Below are positions 1 to 11,939 of a DNA stretch of 64,000 nucleotides, piece by piece; within the stretch, counting starts at the first letter, position 1; every line of letters starts with the position of its first letter. This DNA is from Argyresthia goedartella. Its lineage: Eukaryota; Arthropoda; Insecta; Lepidoptera; Argyresthiidae. The position numbers were made by a program, and so were the translations under genes. Location: the NCBI GenBank assembly GCA_949825045.1, contig OX463813.1, positions 27,510,001 through 27,574,000 on the forward strand, written 5' to 3'. Below the pieces are notes generated by a model that ran no database searches, had not been told where the DNA came from, and saw only the letters and a program-made list of their open reading frames with translations.

Positions 1-260
1 CCGGACCGAACGAAACTTTAGATTAACAAAAGCTTTATCTCAAAGACCTTAATAAATATCAATTTTATAAAGTTTAAATTGATTTTTCGACAATTTTTGC
101 TCGGTGACGCGACGAATTATCGACGATAGATCAAACGAAAGTAATCTCTAAACCTGAACGGTTTGATGAAAAAATAAAATTGTTCTCTCATTTTAATCGT
201 TATCGGCAGATGATGGATTGCTGCAAAAATGTGGGAATAACTTTTTTTAAAATATATTTT

Positions 261-590
261 TAGGGTTCCGTACCTTAAAAGAAAAAAGGCAACCCTCATC
301 ACTTTGTCCGTCTGTCCGTCTGTCTGCCTACAAGGCCCTTTAACACGTAGACGTAGCATGAAGGAATTAATATCAATTACGCGGGTGGTTTCATGAAGTC
401 GTGAAAAATCAACCATCTAGGTCAAGTCCTACAAAAGTTACACCGTTTAAGCCGCTAATTCACTATATTCCATTGATACTTGCAAGAAAATAAAAACCTA
501 ATATAGAGTACTTCCCGTTGACCAAGAATCAGATAAGAAAAGAACCAAGGTCTTAAATCACAAGTAAAATAAAAAATCGTGCTCAGAATA
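261..590 (+). repeat. AGGGTTCCGTAC repeat, copy 1
   Basis: AGGGTTCCGTACCTTAAAAG followed by a CCGTCTGTCCGTCTGTC stretch and GTTGACC/AAGAATCA; same order as at 54176-54480. No coding content. Confidence 0.72.
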
Positions 591-1888
591 TTTGTTGTCT
601 GCGGCAGAAGATAATAAACCTCCTTGTAGGCTTTGCTGCTTGCTGCCCCAATTATTTCTCTTACTGTAAAGGCCAAAGAGTTCTGACCTATTCAGTAAGA
701 AAAATATTATAAAAATAAACATACGAGTTCAATGGCACTTGTTTCGTTCGGAGTATTTCGATGTTAAATTAATTAAAATAAAATTATTTAATTGAATAAT
801 AAACTTTTTTCTGTCTAATTAACGTTCTTTATTAGGACTTTAATATTATTATAATCTGCCATGTTAAAAAACTTAAAAAAAAACCTTTAACTGTTAGTCC
901 GTCACATATTCTTAGCCCCTCGCCGGTGGAAGCCACCGATATCAATTGAAAAGCAATTTTATAAATAACCCACTGATGAGAAGTTAACTAAATTTACCCC
1001 CGGGGTCAAATATTCACGACTCGCGCCACCTAAGAAGTTAACTTAAAAAAATGTACGGAACTCTCGGTGCGCGAGTCCGACTTGCACGAAGCATTTTTTT
1101 AATTATTTTCGGCCTGTTGTTTCCTACAATTTCCTTCATTTTCACAGATTAGTATAATTCAGTTTTGGGTGAATAAAGGCTATATACACAGTCACTGTAG
1201 GGGAAAAATTTCCTTCAATATGTCGCTGCAACGTTGAACAGTGTCCCGGAACATGTCCCGCGACATTAAATAATTCCACACTGTGCAACGTTGCAGCTAC
1301 ACGTTGCAGCGACATACTGCAGCGACATTTTGGAAGCTATTTTGTCTCTAGTGGGGAAGAAAAAAATCCCCTGATCTTGGATGTGTTCGCTGTTTCTGGT
1401 TCCCACGACTCAGGGTATCCTAGTGTGGGGCCAGAAGCAATGTATGTGCCGGTATATAAATGTTTATATTTATCACATCACTCTTGACATTGTGGTCGTG
1501 CTCGTCACTTCGTTTGGGTGACCGCTTGGGTCCCTATATTTAGTGTAGCAATGTCAAAGTCAACATTTCTTTGGTACTGTGGATATTTAGGTATACTTTG
1601 TTAACGTAGTATCTGAGCCATAAGTGTGACGACTTGTGGTATATCGTCACGGCTTTTTCTCACATAAGGCACAGGACTTGCACTCAGTAGTTTTAGCTTG
1701 AAAGAATAAGAAAACGGATCCACCCATTCTAACTCTCGCGGTAGGGCGACTGCAGGCCTTGTGCAGCAGACTTTTGATAGACGCTGTCGTTACACACAAC
1801 TTCCTTCGCTTTCATTTTAACGATGCCTTTTTTAAACGATTAATAAGTATATAAGGTAAACCGTAACAAATTATTACTATACACATAT
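590..1888. other. Non-coding stretch
   Basis: A/T-rich, no convincing ORF. Contains an inverted pair with core GCAACGTTG (about 1219-1320) and a piece of the second SINE type body (1376-1470). Confidence 0.5.
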
Positions 1889-2085
1889 ATGTCATTGTAA
1901 GATTGTCAAAACCGTTAGTTTATAAACTAACGCGGCAGTTTGTAATCAGCTTATCGGGTCAATGTACTGAGGGACAAATATTTTTTTCCCTTTGCGACCA
2001 TCTGTTTCTTGTTGAAAGTTCCTCGTTCATAAATGATGGGTACTATCATTCCTCAAAATATGGCTCGCTAATTAAATGTCACCTT
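1889..2085 (+). mobile_element. Chimeric MITE fragment
   Basis: The left 45 bp (ATATGTCATTGTAAGATTGT) is the head of the GTCACCGTAAGAT family. From about 1930 the sequence instead matches, in inverse orientation, the MITE at 18948-19075 (CAATGTACTGAGGGACA). Confidence 0.6.
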
Positions 2086-2109
2086 GTATACGAAAGAACA
2101 AAGTTGTAA

Positions 2110-3335
2110 TCAAGTACGGCATGTTACTTGCTTGTCAGGTTCGCACTTAATGTAGTCGTGTTGTATTTAACTCTTTCGCGGACGGTCACCGAATGGAGGC
2201 CACAGACGTAATACACGGATAGAAAAATTTTAATGCCAGAGAAGTCGTGTTCATTTGCTGCTGTAGAAGTCTAACGCTATAGAATTAAACTGAAAGAGCA
2301 AGCGAGCCAGAACTATCTTCTGTCTCGGTTGCTCTTTGCTAATTTTCTGTGTTCAGAAATGGTCTAATATGACACTATCCGACCTGTGGAAGTACCCATA
2401 GTGACACAAATAACTGCAATGAAAATGCGAATTCTACAGAGTTCCGTCCACAACAGTCAATCCAATGACTAATCATATAGCAACGCAATTAGTGATAAGT
2501 TGTATTAAAACTGTATTTAGTGCCTGTCAAAACTCTGTAGCTCTATTCTCTATCTCTGACATCTAGAATGTTCGAGCGCAATCCCTGTCAAATTTATATT
2601 TTGAAAGATGCTTACTTCAAATTGACGTTGGACCAATCAGAGCGCGATTATCGGTGTCAGGAGCTGTCATCTAAACCGGCTGTCATATTTTGTCAAGCAA
2701 GGGATACTGAATGATGTTTTGTCAGCTTTCTCCGAATGGACCACCAAAATTATTGATAATGTGGCAAATCTCCCCGAATGTTTTTTTGACAACAAAATGC
2801 CGAACTCCCCGCACTGGCTGCTGCACGTGGCTCCGTCCGCTCCAAAACCACGGATGAGTGCAGATGAAAGGAGTCCATTGCCAGCCAGACCTGAGCTCCC
2901 AGCCGTTCTATTGCCGCGCCACGCGGCTTGTCTCTTCCAAGGGGGCTAGTTGAAGTTTGATGTTGACGAATTCAAACACAGACTTTAGTTTACTGAATTT
3001 GCTACTTTATTGAAACTAGGGCTCTGAACAATTATGACAAATGAAAGTTACGCACTCCGTGTTGACAACTGAGATTACAACAATATACACGACCGGTCGC
3101 TACGTCAGCGTCTTGCAAGAGAAAGATGAGAATGAAAGATTTAGTGATGTGACAATATCGGACAATCGATCGGTAGTTATTAGTATCGATCCGTTACAAA
3201 CAACATACCATGTTAATTTGGATTAACAGATACTGATTCGAGATACAGGCCCCCACTTAACGCAGCCGTGTTGTATGTTGTGTTTAAATTGTATTTAGCG
3301 ACTGTAAATGTGTAGTGCAAGTCGGCCTAGGATTA
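2110..3335. other. Non-coding stretch with one unexplained ORF
   Basis: The plus-strand ORF 2719-2949 (FSEWTTKIIDNVANLPECFF) starts without good context and resembles nothing I know; 3041-3226 is similar. I call neither a gene. Confidence 0.4.
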
Positions 3336-3890
3336 GATAAAAGATAAAAGATAAAGATTTTTTATTTGTGAATGTGGGTTACAGGGTTGTTAGAATCTAA
3401 ATAAATATTGTTCTTGCCACACTCTACCTTAAAGGCGTACAAATATTAATTTAAATTAAATTATATTTAGATTAAATTTAAATTACATAACAATACATTA
3501 TATTACATGTCCGTTTGATTATTCAAATACTGCAAATTACATAGATCCTTAATAAACTTACGCTACCACCCACCCATTAAGCAATCTTTCAGTCACCATT
3601 GAGGAAATCTTGTACGCTATAGTAGGCTTTATTAAGCAAATGTTCTTTAAGCTTTAATTTAAATAAATGAAATGATTCTATTTCTCTGATACATTTTGGA
3701 ATATTGTTATAAATTTTTGGTATCATCCCAAACAAATTTTTTTGAAATAGTGCGGTATTAGTACAGCAATATCTGTAAGTACAATGTTTGACACAACAGT
3801 TTTTATTGAAGTTTGTACAACATATAAACTTTACTCTGTTAATTACACAGCTTCGCAATGCTTCGCATTCCACGTCGTCGAGAAAGCGAG
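3336..3890 (-). mobile_element. 5'-truncated Jockey-type LINE fragment
   Basis: The minus-strand frame 3873-3589 ends IPKIYNNIPKCIREIESFHL, FKLKLKEHLLNKAYYSVQDF and a stop, the usual C-terminus of LINE RT proteins. The 3' end is a run of TTTATCTT-type repeats (3336-3370). Only the last 95 codons or so remain. Confidence 0.72.
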
Positions 3891-5040
3891 GAAGAATGTT
3901 TTAGAATTCCCGTATGAGGTTTCCGGAGTGTTAAAATTCTTGTACTAATATGACTTTATGCATCAATTGGAACCGTGAAATGGGGTGAGTAGAGATTCTG
4001 GGGTAAACAGAAAAAAAAACTCTTATAGAGGATATTTTCTGCCGAGAATCATATTCTCACTGGCTCCAGCTTCGGATGATGCCGACGCGTATAGGTGTGC
4101 GAGGTTTCGTAGCACTTCATATAAAGAATTCTAAAATCTGATCCGTCCGGTGCTTCCGGTGCGGATGCTCCTTATAAGTGTGCGTTCACCATTCAAATTC
4201 TGCGCAGAGCTGCATGTGCGCTCGGTACAGAATCTATACCGAAACGACCCGGTCTGAAAACTTTTCCACAATTTCGTTACATGCGCGCGGTAAAGAATCT
4301 GTACAGATTCGGTACCGAACCAAAATAAGTGAAATATCATACTAGCGCTGACATTTCCCTAACGAGAGTCAGCGTCAATAATAAGACGTCAAACTTTGAC
4401 ATGGGAGTTATGAATCTGGGCCCAAGAAACAACATAACTAACTAAACTGACCCAATAAAGGCGTCGCTGGCGTCATTGGCACATAAACATGGAAGACATT
4501 TCATCCTAGAGAATTGAGTTCTCTTTTTGGCCACCGGGTCAGAAATATTTATGGCTCTGTATAGGTACATATATTGATAAAAATATTAATGCCAAGGAGC
4601 CGATAGACGCCATTTTAGATAATCGGGCAAGATTTTAAATACCTAACCTATTTAATAAGATAGCATTTTGCATTTCCCGCTGCCTGCGGAACTCCACAAA
4701 CCGGAACTGTCTTGTTCGCCCGCGCTGTTTTTTGTATATACTTGCTTTTTTTGTTTCGTATGGATACCACCGGCGAGGGGTGCAACTTCCAATATCTGTG
4801 CCGTTATCGCGAATGTTATTGACGCCCTGCCGCGGAGGCTGCTGTAGAAAGAGGTCGCCTGCAGGATGGACTTATTTCATCTTCTTGAATAAACATTAAC
4901 ACTATACTATTCAGGCACTTCTTTTCATCGTACGCCCGTATAGATGTCCCCATTTGGCGAAGTCCCCTTTTCGAGAACTCCTCGTTATGCGCTTAAGAGC
5001 TCTTTCAAATATTTTACATTTCCATTTACATTTAAATATA
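3890..5040. other. Non-coding stretch
   Basis: No gene or clear element seen. Contains a duplicated GGTACAGAATCTATACCGAA / CGGTAAAGAATCTGTACAG word near 4219 and 4288. Confidence 0.45.
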
Positions 5041-5215
5041 GGCGCATACTTCTTCTGGCCCCACACTAGGACAACCTGTGTCGTGGGAACCAGAAACAGC
5101 GACATCACTCACATATAAACATCCAAGACCTGAGGTTTTTTTCTTTATCCCCAAACGGGGATCGAACCCGCGCATGGTTGGCAAAACCACTACCGCAGCA
5201 CCACAGAGGTCGTCT
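5040..5215 (-). repeat. Second SINE type, copy
   Basis: GGCCCCACACTAGGACAACC, GTGTCGTGGGAACCAG, ACATATAAACATCCAAGACC, then the inverted B box GGGATCGAACCC. The body also recurs at about 1376-1470 on the other strand. Confidence 0.65.
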
Positions 5216-5561
5216 AATATACATATAAGCGTTTTACCCTCTCAATAGCCATAAAAAACAAAACATGGCTATAAAAAGCCAAATTGTCATGGCCGCCAGC
5301 AACATTACCGTTTTTTTTTTTCATTCAGTCAGTCGACCAATCAAGTGTGAGATACCGGAGAGAAGGTACGTTTATCCTCTATTTCCGGTAAGTATTGTCA
5401 GTACTAAAAATAGTAGTGATTAGTAGTAATTATTAAAAATAAATAAAAATTTAATGCAAATCCATACCTATCTGTTCATACGCGAGACGACGGGTTAAGT
5501 TGCGCGACAGACAAACTGCAGCGGAGGCCCTTAACATTATTCACGTCTGCAGGGCGTCTCA

Positions 5562-5588
5562 CACCCATATTCTTAGTTGTTTCCTCAC
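5562..5588 (+). repeat. Harbinger subterminal inverted repeat, left
   Basis: 27 bp beginning CACCCATATTC; its exact reverse complement is at 8966-8992. It is a probable binding site for the transposase or the Myb-like partner. Confidence 0.9.
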
Positions 5589-5822
5589 ACTCACTGAGCG
5601 TTTACTCAACCTTCCCTGAGCGGAATCTTATCGTTAGTCGTCAAAAAACGTCATACACTCAAAATATTTTCTCACTTGAGGGTAATCCATGAACTGTCAA
5701 ATGTAAGGTACCTCTCGACCTACCTTACAGCGTCCTCACTCCTCACTACTCCTCAAAGGTTGTTTTGAATGTTTTGGTAGGTACTACTTAAATCTGCACA
5801 AACGTGATCGTGGAGTGAAGAA

Positions 5823-7021
5823 ATGTTCGCGGAAAACGATGATTTCGAAGATTTTATGGACTATGTTTATGATGAAGCCCCTTATAACTATCCCGCAAGG
5901 AGGTACTTGCGAGATAATATGAACCCGCTCAAAGCATTCGACAATGACGAGTTCATACAACGCTACAGGTTCTCGAAAGAAGTAGTCGTCAACGTTCTGC
6001 TGCCGTTGGTTAATTTGGAGAACCATAATAATAACAGGAGAGGGCTGCCAATCCCGCCAGTGCTGCAGATCCTCGTGGAATTGAAATTTTATGCCACTGG
6101 ACATATCCAAGTAACCACGTATCCAAGTATCCAACAAACCTACACCTAATCTCTAAACAAAAAATCTGATCAATTCACCCACTTTTACCCCCTGCTGGGT
6201 ATAGGCCACTTTACCTTATTTGCCTAACCTATACACCTAATATTATATTACAGTTAACTGTTGGAGATCTCCAGAAGTTGAGCCAGTCGAGAATTTGCAA
6301 AATAGTAGCAAGAATTTCTAGAGCTATTGTACTAAAAGTCAGACAATATATAAAATTCCCACCAGTAAATGAACTAAATGATGTCAAACTGAAATTTTAT
6401 CAAATAGCCAGGTTTCCTGGTGTCATAGGGTGCATCGACTGCACCCATGTACAGATTCAGAGCCCCAGCCGAGCGAATGGCGAAAATTATCGCAACAGAA
6501 AAGGCACCTATTCTATAAATTTACAGCTTGTGTGTGGCCCAAATATGGAAATTTATGATATTGTTGCCCGCTGGCCAGGCAAAGTTCATGACTCCAGAAT
6601 ATTCCAAAATAGTCGTTGCTGTCTGCGCTTCGAAGAAAGGGAACTGCCAGGTATTTTAATCGGGGACAGCGGTTATGCACAAAAAACATACATGTACACC
6701 CCGGTAATTAACCCTGTAACAGTACAACAACAACGCTACAACAGATCCCACATAAGTACCAGAAATATCATTGAACGGTGCAACGGAGTACTCAAAAGGA
6801 GATTCGCTTGCCTGGGGAACAAATTGAGAAATAAAATTAACAATATTCCCATTATAATTGTGGCTTGTGCCATTTTGCATAACATCTGCATCATGACTCG
6901 ACAGGAACAACCAGAAGTAATAGTACAGGAGCATGCAGAGGATGATGATGATGTATATCCTGACAATCAAAGGGGCAGTGTGATTAGAGCGGCATTTATT
7001 GCCAGACATTTTAATTGGTAA
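5823..7021 (+). CDS. HARBI1-like PIF/Harbinger transposase, two exons
   Basis: Join of 5823-6110 and 6254-7021, 351 residues, close to the usual length of this family. The intron 6111-6253 has GTAACC and TATTACAG ends and joins in phase 0 between FYATGHIQ and LTVGDLQKLSQSRICK, the helix-turn-helix-like part. The DDE nuclease fold shows in GVIGCIDCTH (Asp near residue 158), GILIGDSGY (Asp near 234) and ERCNGVLKRRF (Glu near 270). The start is the first ATG in a good upstream context at 5823, followed by an acidic N-terminus (FAENDDFEDFMDY). An AATAAA lies at about 7059. No stop or frameshift interrupts it. Known members cut and paste the element together with a Myb-like partner; a domesticated HARBI1 gene is less likely because intact element ends surround it. 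Confidence 0.9.
6111..6253 (+). other. Intron of the Harbinger transposase gene
   Basis: 143 bp with GTAACC donor and TATATTACAG acceptor. Excluding it fuses two halves that read as one HARBI1-like protein in phase 0. Confidence 0.85.
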
Positions 7022-7491
7022 CAGTGAGAAAATACCCTTACATAATAATTAGTTATGTAAATAAAGATAAAATATCATCTGTTGTGTTTATTACATATTG
7101 ATAATTTTATTGTTTATCAGTAAATAAAGTTCTGAATGCAAAGCTGTAGAAGAACTGTTCCACTGTAATCGTCTTAAGTGGGAGGCTACTGAACTTCCAA
7201 ATGTAAATAAAAAAAAAAAACATGGTGTAAATGAATTAACGCAAAATTAGAAACTACTTTGTTAGGGAAATCATTCTGAGCCACTTTCATTATGTAACCG
7301 ATTTGATCAGAGAAACTTTATTTTTCACTTCTCCATACAAATCAGCTGACCCACTAAGGCCAAAATGTACTGGAAAGTGAAAAATAAAGTTGCTGTGATG
7401 AAATCGGTTTCATAATGAAAGTTGCTCAAAATGATGTCCCTAACAATGTAGCTTCTCATTTTGCGTCAATTCATTTACACCCTGTAGACAT

Positions 7492-8709
7492 TTAATTATT
7501 ATTTTTTAACTCTAACAGACGAAGCTCAGCGGCCTCCTGCTCAGCATGATGGGAGAGGAGCAATTCTTCTTCAGCTTGGCGCTCAATGAACTCTTTCATG
7601 CAGACTTCCTCAGCAGTTTTCATCTTAACATTGTGTAGTTCTTCCTCTCTTTTTTGTGCCCTCTCATAATTTTTTTGACGTTGTTCATGCTCTTCTGCAA
7701 TGACTCTGGTTCTGACGTTTTTTGCACCTGAAAATAAAAACACAGCGTCAGGCTTATTCTAAAACAAGGTGGCAGAGGCACAATTGATTCCAGCACCAGC
7801 TGATTACGTATTCCAATTTTGCGTGACAGTGGGCTAGCTAGCTATATATTATGAAGGTTTCCTCATTTCTAGAATTTAATTGTATGTCATGAATATTATG
7901 TTGATAGTTACCTAACCAACCAGGTCTTTCGGGCTGGACAATGACATCTCTCTGTCTTTGGGGTTCGGGCTGGACATTGTCATCGCTCTGGCTTTGGGGT
8001 GCAAGCTGGACAATGGCATCGCTTTGTCTTTGGGGTGCATGCTGGAATATGTCATCACTCTGACTTTCCTCCACCTCCATCTCCACCCTAGCTTGTTCCT
8101 CCGCTAGCTTCTGTATTTCTGCAATATTGTTTAACCCTTCCGCCCCCTTATCGACACTCTGACCAATACTTTTTCATAGTTCATCCATAGCCAAAGAATA
8201 TATAATGAGTATAAATTAAAGTATCACCATGAGGATGTGAATCACTATCAATGACAAACTATTTCTACATCAGTTGACTCCGCTAGTGCTTCTTCAATGT
8301 GATCTGCATCTGGTTCAGCATCCGGTGTAGTAGAGGAGGGACCAGGATAGGGCCCTCCACCAGTGCGCATTCTCTCCTTTTTCTCTGTGGCGAGAGCTTT
8401 TTTGCGTGTGGTCTTCAAATTGTCCAAACATTTCCTCAATTGGGCTTCTGTTCTCTAAAACAAGAGACAATATTTTACACATTGTACTCAACATTATCAT
8501 CCCACTGTCGAGCAAAGTGCATTACTTTCTTACCTTTGTATTCGTTTCTATTGAATTGAATTCTTCAGTCAACTGACCCCAAGCCATTTTTTTTACGTTA
8601 GGGTTTCGAACCCCCCTGGTTGCCGTTGAGTTCAATTTATGTTTTATAATTAACTCCTGCAGGCACCGCTTTCGCTTGCAGTAAAATACTGCTTTTCTTT
8701 TTCAGTCAT
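7492..8709 (-). pseudogene. Harbinger-associated Myb/SANT-like DNA-binding protein, damaged
   Basis: Four blocks read from right to left: 8709-8534, 8454 to about 8262, about 8160-7912, and 7727-7492. The Myb/SANT-like domain is clear (MAWGQLTEEFN, then RTEAQLRKCLDNLKTTRKK and RTGGGP). The third block has a short repeat (QSDDI.Q..PQRQ) and the last is a charged coiled coil (ERAQKREEEL). The frame shifts around 8665-8680 near the N-terminus, and a TGA interrupts the frame near 8175. In Harbinger elements this partner binds the ends and helps import the transposase. The splice boundary between blocks two and three is uncertain. Confidence 0.72.
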
Positions 8710-8965
8710 GATAAAACAAAAATCTGATGAATCTGAAAGAAAGAATCTGACAAGTTTTTTTTTGTTTCTGTTGTACGGCCTTTGAATGAATGATATTCAC
8801 ATTGGCCAACATTTTACAACGAATTGGCCTCAGTGAGGTGGCTCAATTGTGACGTCATATCTCAACTTAGGAATGCTCATTTGCACTAATAAGAATAGAG
8901 TTCGGAAGGTCCTCAGAGAAGGCTGCCTCACTGAGGCTGCCTCGGTGAGTGAACGCTTAGTTAGG

Positions 8966-8992
8966 GTGAGGAAACAACTAAGAATATGGGTG
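8966..8992 (-). repeat. Harbinger subterminal inverted repeat, right
   Basis: 27 bp, exact reverse complement of 5562-5588. Confidence 0.9.
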
Positions 8993-9009
8993 TCAGTGGC
9001 GAAGCTGTC

Positions 9010-9073
9010 TCTAGCGTTTGTCGCGCTGCCGACGCTAGCTTTTGTCGCCCTGCAGACGCTAGCGTTTGTCGCG
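9010..9073 (+). repeat. Threefold 24-bp tandem repeat at the Harbinger right end
   Basis: Three near-copies of a unit with core GACGCTAGCGTTTGTCGC. The left end has only one related copy (CAGACAAACTGCAGCGG region), so the two ends are asymmetric. Confidence 0.75.
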
Positions 9074-9089
9074 CGATACTTTTAGAAAG

Positions 9090-11230
9090 TTCAGGATGTG
9101 AAAGATGAATGCTTACCCCGTCTATTGGCATCACCATGTGTGTTCTTCTGGAAGAAAAATACCTGATGTTTCACCCTGTAGAACACAGCGATTAGCACGC
9201 ATGTCGAATTCTAATCTACCCTCCAATAAACTAGTGTGGTATGTCATAAACGGACTACATATAAAACAAAAAAAAAGGACTCGTAGTTTATATTCGGGTT
9301 CTTGGGTTCACCTCACCCTTGTGACCGGGTGGTGCGGCAGTCCAAGCACCAGTACTTTAATTTCCTGCTGGTTCGACGATCAGAGGGGAGGGCGGGACGA
9401 GACATAAAGTAGTATGTTTATCCTAGATAGGGTGGCAGAGGCATGACAAGACCATACAAGTCACAACAAACTGTGTTTTCTCACACACATAACAACACAT
9501 AATATAACCTTCTTACCTTTAATTTTTTTTAGACAGTTGTTATTATGGCGCATGACTTTAATGAAAAGAAAAACTGGTCAATGAAAACACGTCGCGATCA
9601 CCGACCACCACAGCCATAGACAATGCTAGGGATGACAGTCTCCAAATAGTGATGTGATGAATAAAATAAATAAATAAATGTAGCCCATTATTGTCCCCAC
9701 CGAGGGGCATTGGCTTTTACTCAGAGTTAGTTTGAGCCTTATTCCACCACGCTGGCTCAGCATGGTTTGGTGGAGGGGTGTCGGGCTAGTGGCCGACCCG
9801 ACTGACAGAATTTTTCGAGATGCCTTATTAAGAATAACTGAATAATTAGCAATTATCACTTTAAAGAATATAAATTTATATGGACATGATCAGTAAAAAT
9901 AACTTTTTTGGTGTCAGATTCAATACACGAACATATAAATCACTGTTTATTTACACACCCATTCACTGATTTGTCACAAGAAGAATGTACTTTGTAAAGG
10001 ACATAATCCAGTTTACTCGTACTCGCTGAACAACAAACTAATATTTGTGTAAATAATGACAATCCGTTATGTACATACGTCACTCAAATTGTTATAAACG
10101 AGCTCGTATTACATGATAAACTGGGGAGCCGATACGTAAGTAGTTTTTTTTTTTGGGTAACTTCGTTAATATTTCGATGGGCTACTAGGGTTCCATGTTT
10201 CTGTCTTAGTTTTCTTATATGGTTATGGTTTGAGATATTTATTTCTCAAAATAATACAATTAGACAGGCGCGCGAGGGATAGGCACTTAGGCATTGATAA
10301 TGTTGAAAAATAACTTATTTTACAGATTTTGTTTCACTTTTACAGATGATAAAGAATCGTAAAATATCTAAACCTACATAATTCTGTTTATGTTGAATGC
10401 TGTTAAGATCGTCAACCATTATAAATATAAGTGATTAAACATAAGGAAAAGATCCACCGGCTCAACACAAAATCATGCAAAACTATTGATAGGAAATATT
10501 AATGATTTCTCATCTTTGCTGGAAAATATGCAGAAAAGCGGAACCCGTTCCATTTTTCATCAAAAAATATATCAGTCCCACAGTTCTACTTCAATACTCA
10601 AATTGATAGATTTTCGTTTCGATTGCAAGCGACGACGCTCTAAGTAACGTTCTATATATATTTATTTCATGCTGCGGAATAGTATGTATTTCTTTTATTA
10701 TTTTCTGGTGACCACGGATGAAAATGAATGCTTGGATAAATTAAGGAGCTTGAAATTCCGATTTCTTTTATACTCACAAGAGGGCTTCTAAGACACGGTA
10801 TTTTGTTATCCGATTACTGTATATTTTGGGCAGTTCAAAGCTTTTTGTATGGAAGTCTGGCATATCTTCCCCCTCCGGATTTATTTCCTTACACGCGCGA
10901 TGCATTCACCGTGGTATCGATGTGTGAGAACACTCGATTCTTTACTTCCAATCTCGCTAACGTGACACTTTAGGGTACCTACCATATTACTAGTAAATCT
11001 TTGTTTGTATAAGTGTTCTTTAACCATCTATGAAGAAAGTCCTTTAGGCTCTTTGAGGGCGGACTGCAAAGGGTCCATTCCGCTGACGAAGAAGTTTTCC
11101 AATGGCTGCTCCGGCTGCCGCCTTTGCAACGAAGACGCTAGCGAACAATCGCTAAATAAATACCCACCTTTTCAGCATATAGCTTTTTTCTGGTTTTATT
11201 TTACTTCATATTATAATTTTTATTCGCTCT
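9090..11230. other. Non-coding stretch
   Basis: Apart from the SINE tail at 9675-9800 I see no coding signal; short ORFs lack domain-like sequence. Confidence 0.45.
9675..9800 (-). repeat. tRNA-headed SINE, tail fragment
   Basis: GTCCCCACCGAGGGGCATTG and CACCACGCTGGCTCAGCATG are the inverse of the tail of copies 1 and 3. Confidence 0.65.
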
Positions 11231-11231
11231 T

Positions 11232-11505
11232 TGGAGCTCCGTGGTCTAATGGGTTTCACGCTTGCTTCTCACGAATCCTGACCATGTACCAATGAGATAA
11301 TTAATTTATCTTAAGTACATTGTCGGACGTTCAGTGTTTCGGATGACATGTTAAGCTGTAGGCCCCGGCTACAATCGCTACGTGGTAGTTGTCTTAAAAC
11401 CTCTCCACCAACCCGCACAGAGCTAGCGTGGTGGAGTATCGCTTAATCTTACTCGTATCTGGGTAAAGGCCTATGACCCTCGGTGGGGACATTATAGGGC
11501 TACAA
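11232..11505 (+). repeat. tRNA-headed SINE, copy 1 (B box lost)
   Basis: Head AGCTCCGTGGTCTAATGGGTT (A-box-like TGGTCTAATGG), then CACGAATCCTGACCATGTAC, where about 20 bp including the B box is missing against 20090-20110. Tail CCTCGGTGGGGACAT shared with 58733-59008. Confidence 0.7.
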
Positions 11506-11939
11506 TTATATTATATAATTCTCATAATTTTTCAAGTAAATTAGCAAACATCGGCGAGTAATTTCGCACCTGCCATGACAGCTCGTGTTTACGGCATATC
11601 GGTAAGGCTAATTACTCCTAGTGAAAGAGAAGGGATTTACAGAAAATAAAGAATTTCGATATTTGAAAATTTGTTAATAACCCTGCTTGCTACAGTTTAC
11701 TTTTCCAGACATTTGTTTTGACTTCGACCAGACGACTCGCATTGAATTGCATCAATGCGAATCGGTTATTTCTTACTCAACAAACTAAAAGGATGTAATA
11801 TAAAGGTATACCCAGTAAACAATTTCGGCCTTATTCAGAGCCCTTTGAAGAGAAACAGTGTGAAGCCGATATGATCAATATTATTTTTTTTCACTTCTCT
11901 GAGTCTTGGCTCGAGATAAATACAGACTACTTGTACACA

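Larger units (their letters stand above)
5498..9081 (+). mobile_element. Complete PIF/Harbinger DNA transposon
   Basis: Bounded by TTA at 5495-5497 and 9082-9084, the 3-bp duplication typical of this superfamily. The imperfect terminal repeats share a GCGCGACA core near each end. Inside them lies a perfect 27-bp inverted repeat (5562-5588 against 8966-8992). It carries the two genes expected of a Harbinger: a DDE transposase on the plus strand and a Myb/SANT-like gene on the minus strand, convergent. The transposase is open throughout while the partner gene is damaged, so the copy is probably no longer autonomous. Confidence 0.88.

Noticed and set aside
2719..2949. Possible host exon (FSEWTTKIIDN...)
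   Set aside because: No splice-site pair, no family resemblance, and the neighbouring frames are just as open.
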